Assembly: GCF_018138715.1 (NCBI RefSeq)
Contig: NZ_JAGSHX010000002.1
Coordinates: 124,001 to 188,000 of the forward strand
DNA from: Streptomyces asiaticus
GTDB lineage: Bacteria > Actinomycetota > Actinomycetes > Streptomycetales > Streptomycetaceae
Direction of reading: 5' to 3'
DNA: 64,000 bases
Part shown: positions 48,838 through 56,736 of the stretch, piece after piece
Layout: each line of letters starts with the position of its first letter
How positions within the stretch are numbered: the first letter of the stretch is position 1
Made by a program: the position numbers and the translations under genes
The notes under the pieces: model-generated
What the model was told of the DNA's origin: nothing
The model's input: only the letters and a program-made list of their open reading frames with translations
Database searches by the model: none

Positions 48838-49942
48838 ACTGCGCGGTGCCCAGGGTGGCGAACCACTTCCGGATCTGGCTCTGGTCATCCGTCGCGGCGA
48901 GCGAGAGGAGGAGCAGCAGACGGGCCTTCTGCGCGGTCAGGTCCTCCGCTCCGATGACGCCGTCGGTGTGGTCGTCGTAGACGGAGCCGTTGCCGGTGCG
49001 GGTCGTGGCGGCGAACAGCACACCGTTCTTGACGGCGTCCTCGCGCGCTTTGGACATGGCCGGGGAGATGCCGCCCGCGCCGGTTCCGGCGGTGACCACG
49101 CCGTCCGCGCCGGAGTCGGCGAACGCCTTGACGGCGTCACCGCTCGCGTCCTGGTAGCTGTAAGCGATCTCGATCTTCGGCAGCGCTTTCTTGGCGATCC
49201 GGTCGAGGTCGAACGGCGTCTTCCAGGTCTTCTTCCCGCACTTCTGGACCCGGGCGGGGGCCCGGTTCAGCCGGATGTTGTCCTGGTCGATGACGCCGAG
49301 CTCACCGCTGTCCCCGCTGGTGAAGGTGTCCATCCGCAGGGCGTTGGTCTTACGGACCTCGCGGGCGGCCTGGATCTGGTCGTTGAGCATCAGCACGGTG
49401 CCGTAGCAGGTCGTCTTTCGGCTGGCGGCCAGGTGGATGGCGTTGTAGAGGTTCGCGGGGGCGTCCGTGCCGATCACTGTCCACGGGCGCATGGCGCCGG
49501 TGAGGATCACGGGCTTGTCGCTGCGGACCGTCAGATCCAGCCAGTACGCGAACTCCTCCATCGTGTCGGTGCCGGTGGTGACGACGGCCGCGTCGTTCTT
49601 CTCCAACTGGGCGTCGACCGTGGCTGTCAGCCGGCGGTAGTCGGCGATCGAGTAGCCGCTGGAGCCCTTGTTGCCGAACTGCTCCGTGGTGACGTCGGCG
49701 ACGGAGTCCACCTCCGGCTTGAGGTCGCCGACGAGCTTCGCTATCGGCAGTTTGCCCGCCTCATAGTCCTGGAAGGACACCCGGCTCTTGCTGACACCGG
49801 CGATAGTGCCTCCCGTGCCGATGACGGCGACCTTCGGAAGGGCCTTCTTCTCCTGCTCCGCGCCGGCGACCGGCGCGGTCGTGCCGACGGCGGCGGTCAG
49901 GAGGGTGAGCAGCACGGTGGAACGGCGGGTGAGCGTGCGCAT
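48821..49942 (-). CDS. secreted type II L-asparaginase
   Basis: ATG at 49942 with GAGGAGAAG about 9 nt upstream. A Sec signal peptide covers residues 1-28 (MRTLTRRSTVLLTLLTAAVG..., cleavage after AGA). The catalytic signatures are intact: IGTGGTIAGV near 41-50 with the nucleophilic Thr, and VVTTGTDTMEEFAYWL with the second Thr-Asp motif. LTGAMRPWTVIGTDAPANLYNA follows. It hydrolyses asparagine to aspartate and ammonia outside the cell. Complete length. It probably arrived with the adjacent LysR fragment as a chromosomal passenger. Confidence 0.9.
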   Translation of the reverse strand: MRTLTRRSTVLLTLLTAAVGTTAPVAGAEQEKKALPKVAVIGTGGTIAGVSKSRVSFQDYEAGKLPIAKLVGDLKPEVDSVADVTTEQFGNKGSSGYSIADYRRLTATVDAQLEKNDAAVVTTGTDTMEEFAYWLDLTVRSDKPVILTGAMRPWTVIGTDAPANLYNAIHLAASRKTTCYGTVLMLNDQIQAAREVRKTNALRMDTFTSGDSGELGVIDQDNIRLNRAPARVQKCGKKTWKTPFDLDRIAKKALPKIEIAYSYQDASGDAVKAFADSGADGVVTAGTGAGGISPAMSKAREDAVKNGVLFAATTRTGNGSVYDDHTDGVIGAEDLTAQKARLLLLLSLAATDDQSQIRKWFATLGTAQFITRR

Positions 49943-50170
49943 GGGCGGCGTTCTTCTCCTCGGCGGGATGTGCACTGCCACGACCTGGACGGATGCGGCG
50001 GAAAGAAACATTCCGCATGCATGTTTCTCGGGAATTCGGTGATCGTGAACAGATGATTGCGGCACGACTCGCACACCATGTCGAGTTCGAGTGTCTCCGG
50101 CTCCTGCGCGACCTACGGCATCGCGCTCGCCGAACTCCGCATGGACAACGCCTCCTGAGCTGACGGCCGC

Positions 50171-50208
50171 CCGCACCGCCCCGATCGCCACAGGTTGGGG
50201 CGGTGCGG
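50171..50208 (+). terminator. hairpin terminator
   Basis: A 12-bp perfect stem CCGCACCGCCCC / GGGGCGGTGCGG, just ahead of the next rightward gene; it insulates that gene from upstream reading. Confidence 0.75.
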
Positions 50209-50265
50209 AGGACTGGACAGACCCGCCCGGCCCCACCCCCACCCACGAGAGGAGGACCACGCCTC

Positions 50266-50841
50266 ATGACCGTTGTACAGCTCGCCTCCGCCCGCCGGGA
50301 CCAGGACGACCGCCCGCACCACGTCGATGACACCGGCCTGGAGCCGATCGCCGCCCTGCACCAGCGGGTAAAGGCCTTTGACCTGGCCCAGCGGGAGCGG
50401 GAGTGCGGTGAGGAGGCCGCCTTTCAGGCTGTGCTGACCGCCAACGCCGTGCTCACCGGCTCCTTCCCCGACACCCTCGACACCGTCGTGCAGTCCATGT
50501 CCTGGACCGGGCACCCGCCCTCCCCGGACATGCGGCTGATGGCCTCTGCGGTCACCTACCTCGGCTCCGCCGACGGGCAGCGCGGCTGGTGGCTCCACTA
50601 CACCCGCCGCGAGGAGAGCATGGGCGAGGACGGCGACCTGGCCCACATCCTCACCCTCATTGCCCCCTGCTCCTGCGGCACCTACCTCACCGTGGAACTG
50701 GCGGACGAGGACCACCTGATCGTCCTGCTGGACGAACTCCACACCCCGCCCGGCGCCCCGGTCGACTGCGACTACCGCTTGCGGATCCGCGCCGGCAGCT
50801 ACGCCGACCCCACCCACACCAGCACCGAGCCGCCCTTCTGA
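50266..50841 (+). CDS. hypothetical plasmid protein (191 aa)
   Basis: ATG with GAGGAGG about 11 nt upstream. It has an acidic His-rich start, a central helix (PIAALHQRVKAFDLAQRERECGEEA) and WTGHPPSPDMRLMASAVTYLG. A Cys pair lies in LIAPCSCGTYLTVEL, with an acidic DEDHLIVLLDELHT. Not recognised. Confidence 0.6.
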   Translation: MTVVQLASARRDQDDRPHHVDDTGLEPIAALHQRVKAFDLAQRERECGEEAAFQAVLTANAVLTGSFPDTLDTVVQSMSWTGHPPSPDMRLMASAVTYLGSADGQRGWWLHYTRREESMGEDGDLAHILTLIAPCSCGTYLTVELADEDHLIVLLDELHTPPGAPVDCDYRLRIRAGSYADPTHTSTEPPF

Positions 50842-51138
50842 GCTCGCCCATACAGCTATGCACAGGCGCCAGCGAGGCACTCCGATCCGCGGCTGGAGAT
50901 TCTCCACCTGGCCGATGAGGCCGGTTCACGCCACAGCTACGTGAGCAAAGACGCCGCCAGCGCGGGCCCCGGCCAAGACGACATCCCTGGCCTTCACCCG
51001 CACTTCGGTGCCAAGACCATCCCACCTGAATCCGCCCCGGGACGGCCGCCTACGGCCTGAGAAACCAGCCGGCCGCCCCCCGGCCACAGCCCCCCGGCCA
51101 CACCCATCCCGCCCGCAGGCGAGAGGAGCACCCACATC
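50842..51138. other. gene-free interval with a coding remnant
   Basis: No complete gene. A plus-strand stretch (about 50870-51058) reads PRLEILHLADEAGSRHSYVSK and continues to a stop at 51058, with no start codon. It looks like the tail of a lost gene. Confidence 0.3.
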
Positions 51139-51427
51139 ATGCCGTCCAAGCGCACCACGCCCCACTCCCCCCACCCGCACAGCCCGCCAGGCCGCAGCCG
51201 CCGCGATGCGCGCCATCGGCCTCAACCGCCCCCGCCCCCTGCCCCACCGCGGCCCCAGCCTCCTGTGCTCGCGCTGCTCCACCTGCTGGACCGGTGCGGA
51301 AGCCGACTGCTTCTCCTGCGGGCTGCCCGCCACCCAGGAATACAGCCACCCCCACGCCGCCCTCCAGGCGCTGCTGATCACCGCCGGCCGCACTCCCGCC
51401 CTCAAGCCGGAGCAGGAGACACGGTGA
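51139..51427 (+). pseudogene. small Cys-rich protein gene with frameshift near start
   Basis: ATG at 51139 with GAGAGGAG upstream begins MPSKRTTP. The coding-like frame that follows (RQAAAAAMRAIGLNRPRPLPH; LLCSRCSTCWTGAEADCFSCG) is shifted by one base, best explained by one extra C in a C-run near 51162. The Cys pattern CxxCxxC...CxxC suggests zinc binding. The stop overlaps the next GTG. Confidence 0.5.
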
Positions 51428-52056
51428 CCGCCACTCTCGCTGCCGCATACGACGCGGCCCTGTACCCCCGGGCTCGTCACGAAGCCGAGCCCACCGGCGC
51501 ACTCTTCACCGCACCCCAGCGGCCACGGACGGCGCCACCCACGCCTGAGCAGCAGCGCCTCAACCTTGAGCTGTTGCAGCAGGGCATCAGCTCCCGCCAC
51601 CATGCCGCCCCCGAGGACCCTGAGCCCACCGCGATCCGCGCGCTGACCATCCAGCCGCCCTGGTCGGACCTGATCGCCCTCCAGGACGGCCTCGCAAAAC
51701 GCATCGAGAACCGCGTATAGACCAGGACCTGGCGAGGAACCCTGCTCATCCACGGCGGCCTCACCGTCGACCAGATGGCGCTCGCGCTGCCCGCCGTACG
51801 GGCCGCGCTGCCTGACGACTACCAGCCGGTGAAGGGATTCGTCATCGCGATCGCCGACCCCACTGGCATCCCCTCCGACGACGGCGAGTGCACCCCCTGG
51901 TCGGAGCCAGGCTGCTTCCACTGGGAGCTCACCAACGTTCAGCGCCTCCACCCGGTCAAGGCCCGCGGGATGCAGGGCCTGTGGGCCCCCAAGCGGCCAC
52001 TGCTCGACCAGATCGCCACCGCCAACCCGGCCCTCGCAACTCGGCTCGCCGCCTAG
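51424..52056 (+). pseudogene. ASCH-domain protein gene interrupted by in-frame TAG
   Basis: The GTG overlaps the preceding stop. The frame is open and coding to an amber codon at 51718-51720, then continues open in the same frame to 52056. AIRALTIQPPWSDLIALQDGLAKRIENR before the stop and WRGTLLIHGG after it make a single ASCH core. A point mutation (or readthrough) is the simplest explanation. This is the second ASCH gene in the window. Confidence 0.6.
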
Positions 52057-52156
52057 GCCCCGCCACACTCCACACCCGCCCAGAGCGCACAAAGGCGCCA
52101 GCTCCCTTCCAGGCCTGACTCTCCCGACCGCTGACACCACAGACAGGAACCCGTTC

Positions 52157-52362
52157 GTGAAGCTCATCGTGGAACACGCCGCCCTCGCCGCCGCCGCGTC
52201 CACGCCGACCTCGGATGTCTCGAAGTCCGTGACCTGGCCTGCACCTGCCCACTGCCTGGCGACGGTGAGCCCGACCACTGCCACGCAACCGTGCTCCTGG
52301 AACTGGACAACCCCCGAGAGGGCCCGCAAGTGACCGGCCCCGTGCAGGTGCCGACACCGTAA
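52157..52362 (+). pseudogene. small Cys-containing protein gene, frameshifted
   Basis: GTG with AGGAA upstream begins VKLIVEHAALAAA. Coding character then moves to another frame (ADLGCLEVRDLACTCPLPGDG; HATVLLELDNPREGPQV) ending at TAA 52362. One indel near 52200 joins them. Confidence 0.4.
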
Positions 52363-52400
52363 CGTCGTGGCGAGTCGAGTTGGAACGAACGACATTCTCT

Positions 52401-52419
52401 GATTCACATTCTGTGAATC
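52401..52419. promoter_or_regulatory. perfect palindromic operator candidate
   Basis: GATTCACA-TTC-TGTGAATC, 8-bp arms, 25 bp before the next start. The local AT-rich DNA suggests a promoter. It is likely bound by a dimeric regulator, perhaps the product of the gene it precedes. Confidence 0.55.
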
Positions 52420-52443
52420 GCTTTCGGCGGGCAGACTCGGAGC

Positions 52444-53253
52444 ATGGCAGGACGAACCTCCCGACCGTCAGTCCCGGCGACGAAACCACTGGTCAAGCCG
52501 CGCGTTCGGATCGGCAACCTTGACGCCGCTGCTCTAGTCGGACAACTGCGCCAGCTGCATGAGGACGCCGAGGACGAAGCGGTGGACCGGATGCCGGCAG
52601 ACGAGGAGCTGTACCAGGCCCTCCTCCATCTCGAAGCCCACGCTGGCGCCTTGAAACACGAGTGCGCGCGACGCGAGGCAGCTGTCGCGCGCGTGAAGTT
52701 GTGGGAGTACCTCCGCGAGCAGGCGGACATCCATCAATCGAAGGCAGTCGAGGACGCCAGGGAAGCGAACGTCGAATGGACCGGCCTTGTGTCGGGGCTC
52801 GCCGTGAAGACCGCTAGCGCGGCATACAACAAGGCGACCCGGCTCCGAGCCGCAGTGCTGACCGAGGGCTCACACGGCAGCGACAGCCCGGTGCGTCGCA
52901 CACCAGAGGCAGTGCTCGACGCCGAACGGCGCGCGAGTCTCCGGGCAGCCGAGGAACGTCGTGCTGAGCAAGAGGCTGCGCGACGGCACGGGCTGCTCGC
53001 TCCGGTTGCGCAGCGGCTGATCGAGCACCGAACAGGCCTGGACGACGGCGGGGACGTCTCTGACTGGCTCGACGAGATCGCCATGGTCCTCCGAGACTGC
53101 CGCACACCAACCCAGATCGTCAGCCTACAGACCTACGTTGAAGCCGCAGTCCGAGCACTCAGGAAGATCGAACGGACGAACGCGCGCCCCGCGGCCTCGA
53201 CCCTCGATGCCCGGCTTGCGTATGAGGCCGCGGCTGAACTCGTCGACAGATGA
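52444..53253 (+). CDS. hypothetical helical protein (269 aa)
   Basis: ATG after the palindrome. The protein is strongly helical and charged, with likely coiled coils (GNLDAAALVGQLRQLHEDAEDEA; RAAEERRAEQEAARRHG). It ends with VSLQTYVEAAVRALRKIERTN. The basic N-terminus (SRPSVPATKPLVKPRVRIG) might contact DNA. No known domain. The upstream palindrome suggests autoregulation, which is an inference from position only. Confidence 0.6.
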   Translation: MAGRTSRPSVPATKPLVKPRVRIGNLDAAALVGQLRQLHEDAEDEAVDRMPADEELYQALLHLEAHAGALKHECARREAAVARVKLWEYLREQADIHQSKAVEDAREANVEWTGLVSGLAVKTASAAYNKATRLRAAVLTEGSHGSDSPVRRTPEAVLDAERRASLRAAEERRAEQEAARRHGLLAPVAQRLIEHRTGLDDGGDVSDWLDEIAMVLRDCRTPTQIVSLQTYVEAAVRALRKIERTNARPAASTLDARLAYEAAAELVDR

Positions 53254-53353
53254 CCGAGTACCTGGGCGCCTCGGGCAGCGTGCTGCTCGGCGTTCCCACA
53301 TGATCAACCAGCGCTCCGTCTCATCCCTCCCACACGGCGCTGAACCAACCGCA

Positions 53354-53370
53354 GTATTCCGACGGAATAC
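53354..53370. promoter_or_regulatory. perfect 17-bp palindrome
   Basis: GTATTCCG-A-CGGAATAC in the 220-bp gap after 53253. No intact gene follows directly, so the target of control, if any, may have been lost. Confidence 0.35.
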
Positions 53371-53474
53371 CCGAACGGGCTGCTGCGCCGCTGCGCGGCC
53401 CGCGACATCGATCCCCCGTCAAGCGGCGCAAGCCACAACAAGTCCGTGACACTTACTGCACGAAACGGAAAACC

Positions 53475-53640
53475 ATGGCACCCATCAAACTCACCGCGGG
53501 CCCCGACATACGTCGCGCCGCTGTCTTCTCTGACTGCGGCCAGTACCGCTACCTGCTCGTCCGGCAGTGGCTGAGCGGTGGCCCCACCCCCGGCCCGGCC
53601 GGAAGCACCCCCTCATGCCTGCGGGGCGACCGTCGACACC
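53475..53640 (+). pseudogene. N-terminal fragment, DUF1643-like
   Basis: MAPIKLTAGPDIRRAAVFSD and CGQYRYLLVRQW resemble the start of DUF1643 proteins. After about 53590 the frame loses coding character, so the gene is truncated. Confidence 0.35.
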
Positions 53641-53734
53641 GACCCCGGCCGCCCTGCAGCACTACCTCCCCGCACAAGGAAGAGCCCACGGCCCATGACC
53701 GCATTCACCGAGCTGGGGCCGAGGAGCTGCTACC

Positions 53735-53920
53735 GCCGCGCTGCGAGAGCTGCTCGGCGTCGCACCGCGGCGTCCGCTGCACGCCCGCGTGGCTGCGGAC
53801 AACGTCGGCTCCATCCAGGTCCTGAAGAAGTACGGATTCGTGGTCACCGGCAGCGAGCGGGATTACGCGAACGGGCGAGGCGAGGAAGTCGACGAGGTGC
53901 TCTTCACCTTGCTCGGCTGA
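53735..53920 (+). pseudogene. GNAT acetyltransferase C-terminal fragment
   Basis: The frame LRELLGVAPRRPLHARVAAD, NVGSIQVLKKYGFVVTGSE, then GEEVDEVLFTLLG to the stop at 53920 matches the acetyl-CoA-binding end of a GNAT enzyme. The N-terminal part is missing. Confidence 0.6.
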
Positions 53921-53971
53921 CCCACACTGTCAAAGTCATCAAGAGAGGTAGTAGGGGCGGGGCCTGAAGTA

Positions 53972-54248
53972 GTTCAGAGAAGCCTGCATCCGCTGCCCAG
54001 TCCTCCAGATGGACCCCCGCCAGAAGCCCCGCCTCATCGAGATCATCCAGAACCTCCGCGAACGCATCCGCGAGGCCCGCGCCAACGGCTGGCTCGGCGA
54101 GGTCGAGGGACTCCGGGTCAGCTTCGACGCCGCGATGGCCAAACTCAAGAGCCTCAAGAACACCCCCACCGACGGACGCCCTCAACTGGTTGACCTCGGC
54201 ATGCCTGTCTTCACTGACGACGCACCACCGCTTCAGTCAGATGAGTAG
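53972..54248 (+). pseudogene. C-terminal remnant of a TnpB-like tyrosine recombinase
   Basis: ACIRCPVLQMDPRQKPRLIE, then RIREARANGWLGEVEGL, parallels the tail of the recombinase at 36905-39307 (ACIRCPMLSVNPKMLPRLDE ... EGWQGEIEGV). The catalytic domain is absent. An ATG at 54009 could give a 79-residue peptide, but this is the remnant of a second, decayed Tn554-like element. Confidence 0.65.
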
Positions 54249-54532
54249 GTGTTCTTCTCCTAGTGCGTTGAAGCACGGCGCTCCGAGATCCAGATGGTCA
54301 GCAGATCGAGCTCGCCCACTGTGACGGATCGTCGTTGCGGAGGGCTGGTGCCCGAGGTCACAATGCGTGGAGGTGCCGGGTGGTCATCCCGGCGAAGTGT
54401 TGGAGGCGCTGCTTGTGAACACCGCACCGCGGTGCGCCTCGCCATGCGCGCCAGACGCTGACCACTTCGCTTCGCCCGCCGGCTGATCTGCTTCGTTCAC
54501 GGCGGGCGCTTCCCCTTTGGGAGACCACCGTA
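54249..54532. other. gene-free interval before MFS gene
   Basis: No supported gene. It contains a GCACCGCGGTGC palindrome near 54424 and a CCCGCCG/CGGCGGG dyad (54477-54508) ahead of the MFS start, possibly regulatory. A weak minus-strand frame (VTVGELDLLTIWISERRA) could be a transposase scrap. Confidence 0.3.
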
Positions 54533-55834
54533 GTGTCCGAAGACTTCGGGACGGTTGATTGCCGTCCTCTGGCAACGGTTCTTGCCGCCAACCTCGTTTC
54601 GCTCGCAGGCAATTGCCTCACCTACATGGGCGTGCCGTGGTTCGTGCTGCAGAGCACGGGCAGCGCCGCCAGGGCCGGGATCGTCGCGTTCTGCACGCTG
54701 CTGCCCGCAGTGCTCGCTGCGCTCGTCACCGGTCCGGTCATCGACCGGATGGGGCGACGCCGGGTGAGTGTCGCCTCGGATCTCGCCTGCGGGGTCGCCG
54801 TTGCGGCGATCCCGCTGCTGCAGTTCGCCGGCATCCTGCTGTTTTGGATGCTGTGCGTGCTGATGGCGATGACAGGGCTGTTCCGGGCGCCGGGTGAAAC
54901 CGCTCGCGGCGTGCTGTTGCCCACGCTCGCCGAACGCGCCGGAATGCCGCTGACCAGGGCTGCCGGGCTGTACGACGGTGCGGCACGCTGTGCGGCGCTG
55001 ACGGCATCCGCTCTCGGAGGTGTGCTGATCGCCGTACTCGGAGCCGAGAACGTCCTGTTGGTGGATGCCGCGACCTTCGCCGTGGCGGCGCCACTGTTCG
55101 CGTTCGGAGTGCGTGGCCTGCCCGAGGCGCAGGCCCAACGACGGGCCGAGCCGACGTCGCTGCGTGCCTACCGTCGTGAACTCGCGGAAGGATATCGCTT
55201 CGTGGCGATCACGCCGCTGCTGCTGGGCCTGTGCCTGATGACGCTGGTCACCAGGGGCCTCGACCAGGGGTGGAGTGCTGTGCTCCTGCCCGTGCATGCC
55301 CGTGAGGAGCTTGATGGTGCCGTCGATCTTGGTCTGCTGAACGCGGCGTTCGGGGTTTGCGCTCTCACAGGGGCGCTGGTTTGTGGGGCGGTGGGTAGCC
55401 GCTTTCGGCGGTGGCCCGTGTTCACGATCGCCTTTCTCATCGGGGGCCTGCCGCGCTTCGTGGTGGCCGCCTTCACCGACACCTTCACCCCGTTAGCCGT
55501 GATCATGGCGGTAGAGGGTCTTGCCTTCGGTGTGCTCAACCCCATCATGGCCACCGTGACGTATGAGACGGTGCCGGAGGACCTGCGCAGCCGCGTGCTG
55601 AGCGCGACAACGGCCTCGGTGCAGCTGGTCACTCCGCTGGGCGGACTGGCCGCGGGCTTCCTAGTGGATTCGGTCGGCTTGTCCTCCACGCTGCTGGCGG
55701 TTGGCGGTGTGTATCTGCTTGCCACGCTGTGCCCGGTGATCTTCCCGGCCTGGAGGCAGATGGACCGTATCGGTTCTCCCCAAGGCAGGGCGGAGGGCTC
55801 GCTGCCGCAGGGTTCAGGGGCGAAACGGGTGTAG
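54533..55834 (+). CDS. 12-helix MFS transporter
   Basis: GTG start. 433 residues with about 12 membrane segments. Helix 1-2 reads LAANLVSLAGNCLTYMGVPWFVL, motif A-like VTGPVIDRMGRRRVSVA lies between helices 2 and 3, and FGVLNPIMATVTYETVPEDLRSRVLS stands in the second half. The layout resembles the MefA/NreB-like macrolide or metal efflux group. The substrate is not predictable. It is flanked by a recombinase remnant, consistent with arrival as transposon cargo. Confidence 0.8.
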   Translation: MSEDFGTVDCRPLATVLAANLVSLAGNCLTYMGVPWFVLQSTGSAARAGIVAFCTLLPAVLAALVTGPVIDRMGRRRVSVASDLACGVAVAAIPLLQFAGILLFWMLCVLMAMTGLFRAPGETARGVLLPTLAERAGMPLTRAAGLYDGAARCAALTASALGGVLIAVLGAENVLLVDAATFAVAAPLFAFGVRGLPEAQAQRRAEPTSLRAYRRELAEGYRFVAITPLLLGLCLMTLVTRGLDQGWSAVLLPVHAREELDGAVDLGLLNAAFGVCALTGALVCGAVGSRFRRWPVFTIAFLIGGLPRFVVAAFTDTFTPLAVIMAVEGLAFGVLNPIMATVTYETVPEDLRSRVLSATTASVQLVTPLGGLAAGFLVDSVGLSSTLLAVGGVYLLATLCPVIFPAWRQMDRIGSPQGRAEGSLPQGSGAKRV

Positions 55835-55899
55835 TCACGAGATGGCCGTTTCGGCGCTGCTCACGAACACCTGACGTCGGTGCTCCCCGTCGCGCTCAA

Positions 55900-55939
55900 G
55901 CGGGGGCCCGGCCTTCTTAGTCCGGAAAAGAGCCCCCGC
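55900..55939 (+). terminator. hairpin terminator
   Basis: GCGGGGGC / GCCCCCGC, 8-bp perfect stem with a 24-nt loop, 65 nt after the MFS stop and just before the HIT gene. Confidence 0.6.
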
Positions 55940-55964
55940 CATAGCTGATGCGCTCGGACGGCGC

Positions 55965-56405
55965 ATGCAAGCGGTTGACGCCCGCGTCCAGGTCACCCAC
56001 CACCACATCAACCGGCCCCCGGTCCCCCGCAAACACCCGCGGAAGGACTGTCCCTTCTGCGTCATCGTCCACGAAGGCGCAAAGGCCACGATCATCCGCG
56101 AGTGGAGTGACACGATCGCGATCGTGCCCCGCAGCGGCGGCTGCGTCCCGGGTCACCTGCTCGTCATCCCGCGATGTCACGTCGACGACTTCACCGTCGA
56201 CCCCGTCGTCTCCGCCACCACCCAGCACCGCGCGGCCGAACTCGCCGCAGACATCGGCGGACAGTGGGACTACCTCACCTCCTGCGGACCGGACGCCACC
56301 CAGACAGTGATGCACCTGCACGGCCACCTCGTGCCCCGCACCGCCGACGACGGCCTCGCCCTCCTCTGGACCCACTCCGCCAGTGAAAAGGAGCCCGCCC
56401 GATGA
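55965..56405 (+). CDS. HIT-family hydrolase
   Basis: 146 residues. CPFCVIVHEGAKATIIREW is the usual N-terminal CxxC region and VPGHLLVIPRCHVDD the middle strand. TVMHLHGHLVPR is the HIT motif (HxHxH) with the nucleophilic His. HIT proteins hydrolyse or transfer nucleotides from nucleotide conjugates. The physiological substrate is unknown. Its stop overlaps the next ATG. Confidence 0.85.
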   Translation: MQAVDARVQVTHHHINRPPVPRKHPRKDCPFCVIVHEGAKATIIREWSDTIAIVPRSGGCVPGHLLVIPRCHVDDFTVDPVVSATTQHRAAELAADIGGQWDYLTSCGPDATQTVMHLHGHLVPRTADDGLALLWTHSASEKEPAR

Positions 56406-56578
56406 AGCGACTCTTCCGCCGCTGCGCCACCGCACCCGGCGCTCTCACCCCCGAGGACCAGGCGGCCGTCGACGCGTTCCGTGCGATGCTCGCCACCAAG
56501 AAGCACGTGACGGTGCCGTCCGTCAACGGCCGACGTGCGGGCCGCCCGGGCACGCACCTGTGGGGGCGAGCCGCATGA
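56402..56578 (+). CDS. 58-residue protein whose 3' half is the duplicated segment
   Basis: The ATG overlaps the HIT stop. The unique start (MKRLFRRCATAPGALTPEDQ) is followed by ATKKHVTVPSVNGRRAGRPG, then THLWGRAA. The latter part is nearly identical to the tail of the GGDEF protein at 44.2 kb. Either this small gene or the GGDEF gene is a hybrid created by the duplication. Confidence 0.55.
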   Translation: MKRLFRRCATAPGALTPEDQAAVDAFRAMLATKKHVTVPSVNGRRAGRPGTHLWGRAA

Positions 56579-56688
56579 GCGCCGCCAAGCCCGTGCTGCC
56601 GGAAGGCGACTGGATCCGCGGCATCACCATCAAGCAGTGGGCCACCTGCATCCTCACCGGCGCCAAGACGATCGAGAACCGCTCCGGG
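56489..56688 (+). repeat. copy B of the 200-bp direct repeat (pair at 44157-44359)
   Basis: Identity with copy A begins abruptly at CTCGCCACC and ends abruptly at GCTCCGGG, after which the sequences are unrelated. Copy B lacks a CCG codon that encodes the conserved Pro of the ASCH KQPW motif. Confidence 0.9.
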
Positions 56689-56736
56689 TCCACAAGGATG
56701 CCTAGGAAATCCTTTGTGTCTCAAGTAGGTAACTGA
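56575..56736 (+). pseudogene. truncated ASCH gene (duplicated 5' end)
   Basis: Identical start to the ASCH gene at 44243 (MSAAKPVLPEGDWIRGITIK), but the Pro of KQPWAT is deleted and homology stops after IENRS. A 15-codon unrelated tail then ends in a stop. It is not a functional ASCH protein. Confidence 0.7.

Noticed and set aside
48536..50056. 506-codon plus frame opposite the asparaginase
   Set aside because: Antisense of a complete asparaginase with signal peptide and catalytic motifs.
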